Source: IMCC26077 sp044344975 (GTDB lineage: Bacteria; Actinomycetota; Actinomycetes; Nanopelagicales; Nanopelagicaceae). Taken from it: a stretch of 12,736 bases of DNA. This document shows, piece after piece, positions 1-7,448 of this stretch. The stretch's first letter is position 1, and every line of letters starts with the position of its first letter. The position numbers were made by a program, and so were the translations under genes. The stretch is from positions 1 through 12,736 of the forward strand of contig JBIJBY010000033.1 in assembly GCA_044344975.1 (NCBI GenBank), in the 5' to 3' direction. The notes beneath the pieces were generated by a model. It was not told the DNA's origin. It did no database searches and was given only the letters and a program-made list of their open reading frames with translations.

Positions 1-85
1 CAAGGGCAGATTGTGGAATAGATTGACCAATATATTTGAAAGCGAAAGCAAGTACGCTCGCACCAATCACGGCGCCCCACATCAT
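1..85 (-). CDS. azlD: AzlD-family branched-chain amino acid exporter subunit, N-terminal fragment
   Basis: Only the first 28 codons lie in the window; the gene continues beyond the left edge. Reading leftwards from an ATGATG at 85-80, the peptide begins MMWGAVIGASVLAFAFKYIG. This is a hydrophobic first membrane segment followed by a KYIGQSIPQ-type loop, the usual start of small AzlD proteins. The ATG overlaps the TGA of azlC by four bases (ATGA), so the two are translationally coupled. In known AzlCD systems the small AzlD partner is needed together with AzlC for export of branched-chain amino acids or their analogues. The assignment rests mainly on its position after azlC and its hydrophobic start, because most of the protein is missing. 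Confidence 0.75.
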   Translation of the reverse strand, partial: MMWGAVIGASVLAFAFKYIGQSIPQSAL

Positions 86-741
86 GAGCGCACCCGCCAT
101 CCAACAATTAATGGGATGAGCACGCAGGCGATAATTGGAATTCCTGGAGTGAGTAGTGGAGTAAGGATCAAAGCAAGCGCAATTGCGCCGAGCGCCACAA
201 ACTTAGAGCTAGCGCTTGTTAAGCGTGGCCAAAGCAGGCCAAGAAATGCGGCAGGAATAGTTGCATCAAGACCCCATTTTGCGGGATCACCCAACGCGTT
301 GGCACCAAGGGCGCCAATCAGCGTTGCTAAATTCCAGAAAAGATAGATGCCAATGCCGGTTAGCCAGAAGCCCGTGCGTGCATCAGCCTCACTTTTACTC
401 TCATGAGCAAGGGCAATTGCCGTCGACTCATCAATCGTTATTTGTGAAGCAAGAATTCTTTTAAACCCGCGAACTTTCAGCAGCGGGGCCATCCGCGCGC
501 CATAGAAACCATTTCGCAGCGCAAGTAGCCCGCTCGCTGCAATTGCGCTTAGCGCGCTCCCTCCTGCGCCAATCACACCAGCCACGGCAAATTGCGAGGC
601 GCCGCTAAATAAAAGGAGCGAGAGCGCACAAGTTTGAATCACTGATAATCCAGCAGCAACGCTTGCCACCCCAAATGCTGCTCCGTATGTGCCCACGGCA
701 ATTGAAATGCTTAGTGAGTCACGAATCACCGCCCTGGACAT
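82..741 (-). CDS. azlC: AzlC-family branched-chain amino acid permease
   Basis: A 219-residue, very hydrophobic integral membrane protein of typical AzlC length. Family landmarks are visible: FSGASQFA near residues 45-52, LRNGFYGARMAP near 75-86, the acidic DEST at 104-107 after the ITI segment, and GLDATIPAAFLGLL near 157-170. Membrane segments can be seen around residues 12-35, 38-60, 63-78, 125-150, 160-172 and 182-215. AzlC acts with AzlD in the cytoplasmic membrane to export branched-chain amino acids; the exact substrate here is not shown by the sequence. The start at 741 is supported by an AGGA on the minus strand about 7 nt upstream. It is divergent from thyX, and the inverted repeat at 745-770 lies immediately in front of it. 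No Lrp or other dedicated regulator gene is adjacent. Confidence 0.9.
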   Translation of the reverse strand: MSRAVIRDSLSISIAVGTYGAAFGVASVAAGLSVIQTCALSLLLFSGASQFAVAGVIGAGGSALSAIAASGLLALRNGFYGARMAPLLKVRGFKRILASQITIDESTAIALAHESKSEADARTGFWLTGIGIYLFWNLATLIGALGANALGDPAKWGLDATIPAAFLGLLWPRLTSASSKFVALGAIALALILTPLLTPGIPIIACVLIPLIVGWRVRS

Positions 742-744
742 GGG

Positions 745-770
745 CCTATCCTGCCCTATCTCAGGGTAGG
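745..770. promoter_or_regulatory. Inverted repeat in the azlC/thyX divergent promoter region
   Basis: CCTATCCTG at 745-753 pairs with CAGGGTAGG at 762-770, giving nine base pairs with one T-G wobble and an 8-nt centre. It fills nearly half of the short gap between the divergent azlC and thyX starts. There is no T tract, so it does not look like a terminator. A DNA operator is the more natural reading, but the cognate protein is unknown. The two CCTATC words (745-750 and 755-760) also form a direct repeat spaced by 10 nt, about one helical turn. Confidence 0.45.
763..768 (-). promoter_or_regulatory. Candidate -10 element of azlC
   Basis: On the minus strand this reads TACCCT (TANNNT). It shares its TA with the thyX -10 at 767-772, so the two promoters would be back to back and mutually exclusive. 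The predicted transcript would begin near 755-756 and carry an AGGA just before the azlC ATG at 741. Confidence 0.35.
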
Positions 771-772
771 GT
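767..772 (+). promoter_or_regulatory. Candidate -10 element of thyX
   Basis: TAGGGT fits the actinobacterial TANNNT -10 pattern. Seven bases separate it from GTG at 780, so transcription would start at or next to that codon. No convincing -35 is visible upstream. Confidence 0.45.
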
Positions 773-779
773 CTGGTGC

Positions 780-1514
780 GTGGCTAGCGACGAGAGAGAT
801 ATGGCTCCGGTCTTCTTAGAAGATGTGACCGTAGAGTTGGTGAAACATAGCGCGAGCGATGCTGATGTGATCTGGGCGGCGCGCGTTTCGACGTCGGGAG
901 AGACCTCCCTTGATGAAATTGGAAAAGATCCCGAACGTTCTGCTGGGTTGATCAATTTTCTTGCGCGCGAACGACATGGCACACCTTTCGAACACACCTC
1001 GATGACTTTCTTTGTGTCAGCGCCAATTTTCGTCTTCCGCGAATTCATGCGCCATCGGATCGCCTCGTATAACGAGGAGAGTGGTCGTTATCGAGAACTT
1101 CGACCGATTTTTTATGTGCCGGGGCGCAATCGTCCACTTGTCCAAGTAGGAAAGCCTGGCGCGTATACATATGTCGATGGCTCCAATGAGCAACATGCGC
1201 TCACTGTCGATTCGATGAAAGCTGCATATCTAGCGGCATATGCAGAGTATAAAAAAATGCTCGATGCTGGTGTGGCTCGTGAAGTTGCTCGCGCAGTATT
1301 GCCGGTAGGTCTCTTCTCCTCCATGTACGTCACGATGAATGCGCGCGCTCTGATGAACTTCCTGTCGCTGCGAACCTCCCGAGAAGGTTCACACTTTCCT
1401 AGCTACCCACAACGTGAGATCGAGATGGTGGCAGAGAAGATGGAAGAGCACTTTGCTCGCTTAATGCCCCTAACCCACGCCGCCTTTGAAAAGTCAGGTC
1501 GGGTCGCCCCCTAG
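780..1514 (+). CDS. thyX: FAD-dependent thymidylate synthase ThyX
   Basis: ThyX makes dTMP from dUMP using methylenetetrahydrofolate and FAD/NADPH. The signature RHRxxSxNExSxRY is intact (RHRIASYNEESGRY, residues 84-97 counted from ATG 801). It is preceded by FEHTSMTFFVSAPIFVFREF, which is conserved in the family. VAREVARAVLPVGLFSSMY and the C-terminal PQREIEMVAEKMEEH segment are also present. The protein resembles the Streptomyces-type ThyX in overall sequence. Two starts are possible. GTG 780 (244 aa) sits exactly 7 nt after a TANNNT -10, as other starts here do, suggesting a leaderless message. ATG 801 (237 aa) has only a weak GAGAG before it. I prefer GTG 780 modestly; the body of the protein is certain. 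It heads the thyX-dapA-rnj block also found in mycobacteria. Confidence 0.95.
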   Translation: MASDERDMAPVFLEDVTVELVKHSASDADVIWAARVSTSGETSLDEIGKDPERSAGLINFLARERHGTPFEHTSMTFFVSAPIFVFREFMRHRIASYNEESGRYRELRPIFYVPGRNRPLVQVGKPGAYTYVDGSNEQHALTVDSMKAAYLAAYAEYKKMLDAGVAREVARAVLPVGLFSSMYVTMNARALMNFLSLRTSREGSHFPSYPQREIEMVAEKMEEHFARLMPLTHAAFEKSGRVAP

Positions 1515-1527
1515 TCTCCCTAGCGCC

Positions 1528-1545
1528 CGCCTGGGCCAGCAGGCG
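1528..1545 (+). other. Small GC-rich stem-loop between thyX and dapA
   Basis: CGCCTG (1528-1533) and CAGGCG (1540-1545) are perfect complements around a 6-nt loop. There is no T tract afterwards, and the dapA -10 begins only four bases later. It may reduce readthrough from thyX or be incidental. Confidence 0.3.
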
Positions 1546-1548
1546 CGG

Positions 1549-1554
1549 TAGCCT
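1549..1554 (+). promoter_or_regulatory. Candidate -10 element for leaderless dapA mRNA
   Basis: TAGCCT (TANNNT) is followed by seven bases and then the dapA ATG at 1562. No Shine-Dalgarno sequence is present in the 47-nt gap, which fits a leaderless transcript starting at the A of the start codon. A -35 hexamer is not evident. Confidence 0.45.
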
Positions 1555-1561
1555 TGCCACC

Positions 1562-2452
1562 ATGGAAATCACGCCCCCATTTGGTCGGCTCATCACCGCG
1601 ATGGTCACTCCATTTACCAAGGAGTTGGCAATCGACTGGGCGGGCGTCGAACAGATCGCTGCCCACCTTGTTTCTAGTGGCCATGATGGAATCGTCGTTA
1701 ATGGCACTACTGGTGAAGCGCCAACAACAAGTGATGAAGAGAAAGTCGAAATCATCAAAGTTGTTAAACGGGTAGTCGGTTCAAAGATTCAGGTAATCGC
1801 AGGTGCAGGCAATAATGAAACCTCACATAGTGTGATCCAAGGTAAAGAGGCAGAGGCTGCCGGCGCTGATGGGCTCCTTGTTGTCACGCCTTACTACAAC
1901 AAACCACCACAAAGTGGAGTCGCCGCACATTTCAAAGCGATTGCCGATGCAACAGATCTTCCGGTGATGATGTATGACATTCCACATCGCACAGGAATTG
2001 CGATTGAGAGCGACACAATCGTTAATCTCTTTGAACACCCAAGAATAGTTGCCCTTAAAGATGCAAAGGGAAATGTTGCAGAGACATCATGGGTCATTAA
2101 GCGCTGCGGAATCCCGGTCTACTCAGGTGATGACATTTTGAACCTGCCATTGCTCTCGGTGGGAGCTGTTGGTTTTGTCTCTGTTTGTGGCCATACTGTT
2201 GGTGCGCGCCTTCGCCAAATGCTCGACAGTTGGTTTGCCGGCGATAGCGCAAATGCGCTAGCAATTCACCAAGAACTTCTTCCGGTATACACCGGGACTT
2301 TCCGCACCCAAGGCGCAATTCTCACCAAGGCCGCACTAAACCTCATGGGACTTCCTGGAGGATTTACTCGACTTCCGTTAATTGATGCAACGCCAGAACA
2401 GATTGCGCAGTTACGGCGCGATCTTGCAGATGGCCGCGTACCACTCAAATGA
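1562..2452 (+). CDS. dapA: 4-hydroxy-tetrahydrodipicolinate synthase
   Basis: DapA condenses pyruvate with aspartate semialdehyde, the first committed step to diaminopimelate and lysine. The 296-residue length is standard. The GTTGEA loop that binds pyruvate is at 48-53 and the PYYNKP segment at 110-115. YDIPHRTG at 138-145 supplies the catalytic Tyr138 (E. coli Tyr133) and Arg143 (Arg138). ALKDAKG at 164-170 carries the Schiff-base Lys166 (Lys161). YSGDD at 187-191 is also conserved. Together these mark a genuine DapA rather than an N-acetylneuraminate lyase relative. The ATG at 1562 has no Shine-Dalgarno but a well placed TANNNT, suggesting leaderless translation. The next gene, rnj, follows after 16 nt; this dapA-rnj pairing is conserved in actinobacteria and implies cotranscription. 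Confidence 0.96.
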   Translation: MEITPPFGRLITAMVTPFTKELAIDWAGVEQIAAHLVSSGHDGIVVNGTTGEAPTTSDEEKVEIIKVVKRVVGSKIQVIAGAGNNETSHSVIQGKEAEAAGADGLLVVTPYYNKPPQSGVAAHFKAIADATDLPVMMYDIPHRTGIAIESDTIVNLFEHPRIVALKDAKGNVAETSWVIKRCGIPVYSGDDILNLPLLSVGAVGFVSVCGHTVGARLRQMLDSWFAGDSANALAIHQELLPVYTGTFRTQGAILTKAALNLMGLPGGFTRLPLIDATPEQIAQLRRDLADGRVPLK

Positions 2453-2468
2453 GAGATAGATACTCTTT

Positions 2469-4151
2469 ATGACGCATGCACATCCCGAATATTCACTTCC
2501 TCCTGAATTAGTCAAAGATGGATTACGAATAGTTGCACTTGGTGGCTTAGGCGAGATTGGTCGCAACATGACCGTCTTCGAGTTCAACGGGAAATTGCTG
2601 ATTGTTGATGTGGGCGTGCTTTTTCCGGAAGAGAACCAACCGGGAATTGATTTAATCCTGCCTGATTTCTCATATATTCGTGAGCGCTTGCATGATATTG
2701 AAGCGGTGATTTTGACGCATGGACATGAAGATCACATAGGCGCAGTTCCTTACCTCTTACGTGAGCGCGGTGACATCCGAATTGTTGGTTCGAAATTAAC
2801 CTTGGCATTTATTTCAGAGAAATTAAAGGAACATCGAATCACGCCTTTGATTCAAGAAGTCATTGCAGGCCAAAAAGTGAAACTGGGTGATTTCGAATGC
2901 GAATTCGTCGCCGTAAATCACTCGATTCCTGACGCGTTGGCTGTTGCTATCCACACTAAAGCAGGGACCGTACTTCATACCGGCGACTTTAAGATGGATC
3001 AGCTACCACTTGATGGAAAGTTGACCGACCTACGGACATTCGCGCGTTTAGGGCAAGAGGGAGTAGATCTCTTTATGGTCGACTCGACCAATGCCGACGT
3101 TCCAGGCTTTGTTACGAGCGAGGCCGAAATTATGCCCGTGCTCGATCGCATATTTGCCGGGACAAATCGACGAATCATTGTCGCCTCCTTTGCTTCGCAT
3201 ATCCATCGCATACAACAGGTAATCGACACCGCGATGAATCACAACCGAAAAGTTGCTTTTATTGGAAGATCAATGGTTCGCAATATGCGGGTGGCGGAGG
3301 AGTTGGGATATCTTCACGTACCGCCATCATTGATAGTAGAGAGCAAAGATATGGATGCGCTCGGCGAAAACGTTGTTCTCGTTTGCACGGGCTCTCAAGG
3401 TGAACCACTCGCTGCGCTCTCAAGAATGGCCTATGGCGACCACAATATAAAAGTTGGCCACGGCGATACAGTTATTCTCGCCTCATCACTTATTCCCGGT
3501 AATGAGAATGCGGTCTATCGCGTTATCAACGAATTAACTCGGCGGGGCGCAAAAGTCGTTCACAAATCAAATGCCCTTGTCCATGTATCGGGCCATGCTG
3601 CCGCCGGCGAACTTCTCTATTGCTACAACATCGTTAAACCAACTCATGTCATGCCGATTCATGGGGAATGGCGCCATCTTCGCGCAAATGGTGCAATTGC
3701 TCGATCATCAGGAGTGCGAAGTGAGAATGTATTACTCACAGAGGATGGGGTCGTCGTTGATTTGATCAATCGAAAGGCTTCGATAGTTGGCGCAGTTCCT
3801 TGCGGTTATGTCTATGTCGATGGATCGAGCGTTGGCGACATCTCGGATCTTTCGCTAAAAGATCGACGAATTCTTGGCGAAGAGGGTTTCATCTCGGTTG
3901 TGGTTGTTATTGAAGCGCAGACCGGAAAAATAGTTGCTGGTCCAGATATACACGCCCGAGGTTTTGCAGAAGATGAGTCGTTGTTTGATCAAGTACGAGA
4001 GCGCATTATTGAATCGCTAGTGGAGGCAGTGGAAAGCGGCGTTACCGGCTCACATCAACTCTCACAAACTGTTCGACGCGTAGTGGGCAAATGGGTAGGC
4101 GGGGAGCATCGTCGTCGACCAATGATTGTTCCGGTAGTGATCGAGGTTTAA
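2469..4151 (+). CDS. rnj: Ribonuclease J
   Basis: RNase J is a cytoplasmic metallo-beta-lactamase/beta-CASP nuclease (5'-3' exonuclease and endonuclease) for mRNA turnover and rRNA maturation. The zinc-binding THGHEDH is at 83-89, NHSIPDA at 150-156 with His151, and HTGDFK at 170-175 with Asp173. The beta-CASP region includes CTGSQGEP at 306-313 and VSGHAAAGEL at 373-382, and the last metal ligand motif PIHGEWRHL is at 396-404. A C-terminal domain follows to residue 560, about the length of the mycobacterial enzyme. The start LRIVALGGLGEIGRNM near 19-34 is typical of the family. Upstream there is only a weak GAGAG, so translation is probably coupled to dapA, whose stop is 16 nt away. No duplicate RNase J is visible in this window. 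Confidence 0.96.
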   Translation: MTHAHPEYSLPPELVKDGLRIVALGGLGEIGRNMTVFEFNGKLLIVDVGVLFPEENQPGIDLILPDFSYIRERLHDIEAVILTHGHEDHIGAVPYLLRERGDIRIVGSKLTLAFISEKLKEHRITPLIQEVIAGQKVKLGDFECEFVAVNHSIPDALAVAIHTKAGTVLHTGDFKMDQLPLDGKLTDLRTFARLGQEGVDLFMVDSTNADVPGFVTSEAEIMPVLDRIFAGTNRRIIVASFASHIHRIQQVIDTAMNHNRKVAFIGRSMVRNMRVAEELGYLHVPPSLIVESKDMDALGENVVLVCTGSQGEPLAALSRMAYGDHNIKVGHGDTVILASSLIPGNENAVYRVINELTRRGAKVVHKSNALVHVSGHAAAGELLYCYNIVKPTHVMPIHGEWRHLRANGAIARSSGVRSENVLLTEDGVVVDLINRKASIVGAVPCGYVYVDGSSVGDISDLSLKDRRILGEEGFISVVVVIEAQTGKIVAGPDIHARGFAEDESLFDQVRERIIESLVEAVESGVTGSHQLSQTVRRVVGKWVGGEHRRRPMIVPVVIEV

Positions 4152-4204
4152 CGTAAGAGCTCTTGGCGACGGCGCGCCTCACAGCCCGCTGTTTATCTAG
4201 GATT

Positions 4205-4210
4205 TACTCT
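4205..4210 (+). promoter_or_regulatory. Candidate -10 element for leaderless ftsK mRNA
   Basis: TACTCT (TANNNT) lies exactly 7 nt before the ftsK ATG at 4218. The 66-nt rnj-ftsK gap has no well placed Shine-Dalgarno; the only AGGA, at 4199-4202, is 15 nt from the start. The gap also contains two perfect palindromes, AAGAGCTCTT at 4155-4164 and GGCGCGCC at 4171-4178, of unknown meaning. A second TANNNT (TAGGAT, 4198-4203) overlaps the AGGA. Confidence 0.45.
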
Positions 4211-4217
4211 CTTCCAT

Positions 4218-6617
4218 ATGGCGCGCGGAAAAAAATCGGGGAGTTCCCCTGCCCGGAGTTCCAAAGGCGTGCTCCGAAAAATATGGCTTGCCATCGCCAC
4301 TGGTTTCGGTAGCGCCACGCGATTCTTACTTCGCGGAGCTAAAGAATTAGATCCAGCTCATCGTCGTGATGGCCTTGGTCTTTTTGTCGTAGTTCTCTCA
4401 CTCATCGCTAGCGCCGGAATCTGGTTTCGCCTCGATAACTTTTTTGGCAGAAGTATTTATTCGGTAGTCGCAGGCAGTTTTGGCAAAATGGGTTTTATCA
4501 CTCCTGCACTCCTGCTCTATCTTGGAATTCGATTACTTCGCACTCCGCAAGAGTCTGCAGCAACTGGACGAATCACTATTGGAATTTCGACCGTGGTAAT
4601 TGGTTTAACAGGCTTGCTCCATATCATTGCGCACTCGCCAATTCCATCGGATGGCGCAACAGATATGCGCTCTGGTGGGGGATGGGTTGGTTACGGGGTC
4701 TCTGCCCCCCTCGTAGCACTTGTTACCAATTGGGTTGCCGTTCCCATCCTGCTCATACTCATTCTTTTTGGTCTACTCGTGACCACAGCAACGCCACTTA
4801 ACGTTGCAGCGAGCAGAGTCGTTGCTCTCTTTAGGGGCGCCACGACTATGGCTCAAGGTCAACTCGATGCTCGGCGCGCTCGTCGAGAAGAGGAGAGCAA
4901 TTTCGAGATTTCTGAGAATCCTCCATTTGAGAGCCCAGTTATCACCTATCAAGAGGAAGAAGATCTTGAAGATGAGGTAATTGAGGAGCTTGACGGTGAT
5001 GAAGATCCAGAGATTGCTGATGCGAATCAAACCGTTGCGGCATCGCCCACCCAATTGCTCACCGCGCACACCGAGCGCGTCACTACTCCACCAATCCCAG
5101 CGCCCGCGGTTAGTCCGGCCCTAAGTGATGCTGAGCAACTTGAGTTATCACAGATGCTTGATTATGTCTTACCTGGACAAGATCTCTTAAAGAGCTCTCC
5201 AGCAACGAAGGGGAAAACGAAAGCTAACGAAACAGTTGTCGCCGCCCTCCATGAAGTCTTCAGTCAATTCGATATCGATGCCGAAGTTACCGGCATCATG
5301 CGCGGTCCAACCGTTACTCGATACGAAGTCGAGTTGGGGAACGCGGTCAAAGTCGAGAAGATTACTGCTCTTAGCAAGAACATCTCCTACGCGGTAGCAA
5401 GCAGCGATGTTCGAATATTGAGTCCGATTCCAGGTAAATCAGCGGTCGGCATTGAGATACCTAATGTCGATCGAGAGGTAGTTGCCCTTGGCGATGTCCT
5501 TCGATCTCAAGTTGCAGCTAACGAGCAACATCCATTGGTGATTGGCTTAGGTAAGGACGTTGAAGGTAATTTCATCTGCGCAAATTTGGCAAAAATGCCA
5601 CATCTTCTCGTAGCGGGCGCAACTGGCTCCGGTAAATCGAGCATGATTAATTCCCTCGTCACTTCGATATTAATGCGCTCAACGCCTGATGAAGTACGAA
5701 TGATCTTGATTGATCCCAAGCGAGTGGAACTCAATGCTTACGAGGGTATCCCACATCTAATCTCACCAATTATCACTAATCCTAAGAAGGCTGCAGATGC
5801 TCTCGCCTGGGTCGTGAAAGAGATGGATAATCGATATGACGACCTCTCCAATTTTGGCTTTCGACATATCGACGACTTTAACAAGGCTGTTAAATCTGGA
5901 AAGCTAAAACCGCTTCCGGGAAGTCAGCGTAGACTCAAGCCATACCCATATTTGCTTGTGATTGTTGATGAGCTTGCCGACCTAATGATGGTCGCGCCAC
6001 GCGATGTCGAGGATTCAATTGTGCGAATTACTCAACTTGCTCGTGCAGCAGGAATTCATCTCGTTCTCGCAACTCAACGGCCCAGCGTCGATATCGTGAC
6101 GGGACTTATTAAAGCTAATGTGCCATCGCGCCTTGCCTTTGCAACAAGTAGTTTGGCTGATAGTCGAGTAATTCTCGATGCCTCTGGCGCTGAAAAACTT
6201 GTCGGTCAAGGCGACGGACTTTTCATTCCAATGGGCGCAAGTAGATCTATGCGCGTTCAAGGAGCATATATATCCGAACGTGAAATTGAGGCAGTTGTCA
6301 CACATGTTAAGGAGCAGCGCGAGGCGCAATATCGTGAAGATGTCACCGCGCCAGTAAATAAGCGCAACGACATTGACTCAGATATCGGTGATGATCTTGA
6401 TTTACTCTTGCAAGCAGTTGAGTTGGTTGTTTCAACCCAATTTGGATCTACTTCGATGCTGCAGAGAAAACTCAGAGTGGGCTTTGCAAAAGCTGGCCGT
6501 CTGATGGATTTGATGGAGAGTCGGGGGATTGTGGGACCAAGCGAAGGCTCAAAAGCTCGCGAGGTGTTGATTTCAGCAGAGGAGCTACCTGGCGTTCTGG
6601 TTTCTCTTCGCGGGTGA
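4218..6617 (+). CDS. ftsK: DNA translocase FtsK/SpoIIIE
   Basis: FtsK is the septal ATP-driven DNA pump that clears and aligns chromosome termini at division. The 799-residue protein has a basic N-terminus and hydrophobic membrane segments near 53-70, 91-107, 118-138 and 160-190. A very acidic, Pro/Ala-rich linker follows at about 222-335. The motor begins near 338: Walker A GATGSGKS at 467-474, DPKRVELNAYEGIPHL at about 499-514, Walker B LLVIVDELADLM at 579-590, and ATQRPSVDIVTG at 618-629. The C-terminal gamma winged-helix domain, which in relatives reads KOPS/SRS orientation sequences, spans about 725-790 (TSMLQRKLRVGFAKAGRLMDLME). All parts of a complete translocase are present. It lies downstream of rnj, as in mycobacteria, and before the rodZ-like gene. 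Confidence 0.96.
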   Translation: MARGKKSGSSPARSSKGVLRKIWLAIATGFGSATRFLLRGAKELDPAHRRDGLGLFVVVLSLIASAGIWFRLDNFFGRSIYSVVAGSFGKMGFITPALLLYLGIRLLRTPQESAATGRITIGISTVVIGLTGLLHIIAHSPIPSDGATDMRSGGGWVGYGVSAPLVALVTNWVAVPILLILILFGLLVTTATPLNVAASRVVALFRGATTMAQGQLDARRARREEESNFEISENPPFESPVITYQEEEDLEDEVIEELDGDEDPEIADANQTVAASPTQLLTAHTERVTTPPIPAPAVSPALSDAEQLELSQMLDYVLPGQDLLKSSPATKGKTKANETVVAALHEVFSQFDIDAEVTGIMRGPTVTRYEVELGNAVKVEKITALSKNISYAVASSDVRILSPIPGKSAVGIEIPNVDREVVALGDVLRSQVAANEQHPLVIGLGKDVEGNFICANLAKMPHLLVAGATGSGKSSMINSLVTSILMRSTPDEVRMILIDPKRVELNAYEGIPHLISPIITNPKKAADALAWVVKEMDNRYDDLSNFGFRHIDDFNKAVKSGKLKPLPGSQRRLKPYPYLLVIVDELADLMMVAPRDVEDSIVRITQLARAAGIHLVLATQRPSVDIVTGLIKANVPSRLAFATSSLADSRVILDASGAEKLVGQGDGLFIPMGASRSMRVQGAYISEREIEAVVTHVKEQREAQYREDVTAPVNKRNDIDSDIGDDLDLLLQAVELVVSTQFGSTSMLQRKLRVGFAKAGRLMDLMESRGIVGPSEGSKAREVLISAEELPGVLVSLRG

Positions 6618-6618
6618 C

Positions 6619-6648
6619 TTGTCCTCACGCGTTAAGTGGATTTACCCT
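6619..6648 (+). promoter_or_regulatory. Candidate sigma70-type promoter for the rodZ-like gene
   Basis: TTGTCC at 6619-6624 and TACCCT at 6643-6648 are separated by 18 nt, a plausible -35/-10 pair. It begins just after the ftsK stop. Transcription would start near 6655, giving a leader of about 25 nt that includes the strong ribosome-binding site. Confidence 0.45.
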
Positions 6649-6666
6649 TATCTTCCTGATTCCCCC

Positions 6667-6675
6667 AGGAGGTGA
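6667..6675 (+). promoter_or_regulatory. Near-perfect Shine-Dalgarno of the rodZ-like gene
   Basis: AGGAGGTGA matches the anti-Shine-Dalgarno almost fully and stands 5 nt before the ATG at 6681. It fixes that start. It is by far the strongest ribosome-binding site in the window. Confidence 0.8.
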
Positions 6676-6680
6676 CCTAG

Positions 6681-7433
6681 ATGTCCATTGGCTCCGAATT
6701 AAAGAGCGCCCGCGAGGCTGCAGGTCTCTCGCTTGAAGAGGTCGCGTCTAAATCAAAATTACGTCCGAGCGTTGTTGCAGCGATTGAATCCGATGACTTC
6801 TCGCAATGCGGTGGCGATGTCTATGCGCGTGGGCATATCCGAGTTCTTGCATCCATTTATCGGATTGATAGCACCTATCTATTAGAAATTTTTGATCAGC
6901 AATTTGGCATTTCAGAGACAGCTCTTGAAGATTTAGCGCAAGCAACATCCCAGAATCTCGATCGAGGTTCTTCGTTAACTTGGAAATCTCTCTCAGGTAT
7001 CGCTGCAGCTACCTTGTTGGGTGTAGCGCTCATCAGTAATCAAATTTCAGGAGATGGCGAAGCGGAGTTAAAGATTGCTTCCCCGAGCGAGAGTGCGAGT
7101 GGCTCTTCGACTACCAATGGAAACTCCTCTTCTTCATCAGAACCACTACCTGCTGTTGCCTCAGCAGATAATGGAGTTACCGTTCGATTGACTGTTGTGA
7201 AGAGCTATTCATGGATCTCAGTTAATGCTGCAGATGGCACACCTCTATTCACCGGGCAGATCGAGAAGGGTGAAGTACGAGAATTTACTGACCCGCAAGT
7301 ATTACGACTTGTCATTGGAAATGCAGGTGCAGTCTCAGTCAATGTGAATGGCGTAGATACCGGAATTGCTGGCGGTATCGGCGAAGTGGTTCGTTTGGAA
7401 TTCACGCCAGATGCCGAGAATTCAGAGGGTTAG
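6681..7433 (+). CDS. RodZ-like membrane-anchored HTH protein (HTH_25 / DUF4115 type)
   Basis: The protein has 250 residues. Residues 3-65 form an HTH of the RodZ type (LKSAREAAGLSLEEVASKSK, then GGDVYARGHIRVLASIY, matching the RodZ pattern xFxRGxxRxYA). One hydrophobic segment at 103-120 is the only membrane span. A Ser/Thr/Gly-rich linker runs from about 125 to 160. A C-terminal beta-rich domain at 165-245 (VRLTVVKSYSWISVNAADG, then LFTGQIEKGEVREF) resembles DUF4115. The HTH should face the cytoplasm and the C-terminal domain the outside. RodZ links MreB to the cell wall in rod-shaped bacteria; no mreB is in this window, so a cell-shape role is inference. Its position between ftsK and rimO is familiar from other actinobacteria. 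Its start is fixed by a strong ribosome-binding site. Confidence 0.85.
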   Translation: MSIGSELKSAREAAGLSLEEVASKSKLRPSVVAAIESDDFSQCGGDVYARGHIRVLASIYRIDSTYLLEIFDQQFGISETALEDLAQATSQNLDRGSSLTWKSLSGIAAATLLGVALISNQISGDGEAELKIASPSESASGSSTTNGNSSSSSEPLPAVASADNGVTVRLTVVKSYSWISVNAADGTPLFTGQIEKGEVREFTDPQVLRLVIGNAGAVSVNVNGVDTGIAGGIGEVVRLEFTPDAENSEG

Positions 7434-7436
7434 TAG

Positions 7437-7442
7437 TACTTT
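7437..7442 (+). promoter_or_regulatory. Candidate -10 element for leaderless rimO mRNA
   Basis: TACTTT (TANNNT) stands six bases before the ATG at 7449 and so predicts initiation on or next to the A of the start codon. The 15-nt gap after the rodZ-like gene has no Shine-Dalgarno sequence. No good -35 is seen. Confidence 0.4.
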
Positions 7443-7448
7443 TATCGC

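Noticed and set aside
663..779. In-frame upstream extension of thyX to an ATG at 663.
   Set aside because: It would run antisense through azlC and across the divergent promoter region, and the added residues have no ThyX similarity; GTG 780 or ATG 801 is enough.
1555..1565. GCCACCATGG at the dapA start, identical to a eukaryotic Kozak context.
   Set aside because: The gene is bacterial and sits in native actinobacterial synteny; the match is a coincidence, not a sign of engineered sequence.
6257..6628. 123-codon minus-strand open frame opposite the 3' end of ftsK.
   Set aside because: It lies antisense to the conserved FtsK gamma domain, has no recognisable domain and no ribosome-binding site.
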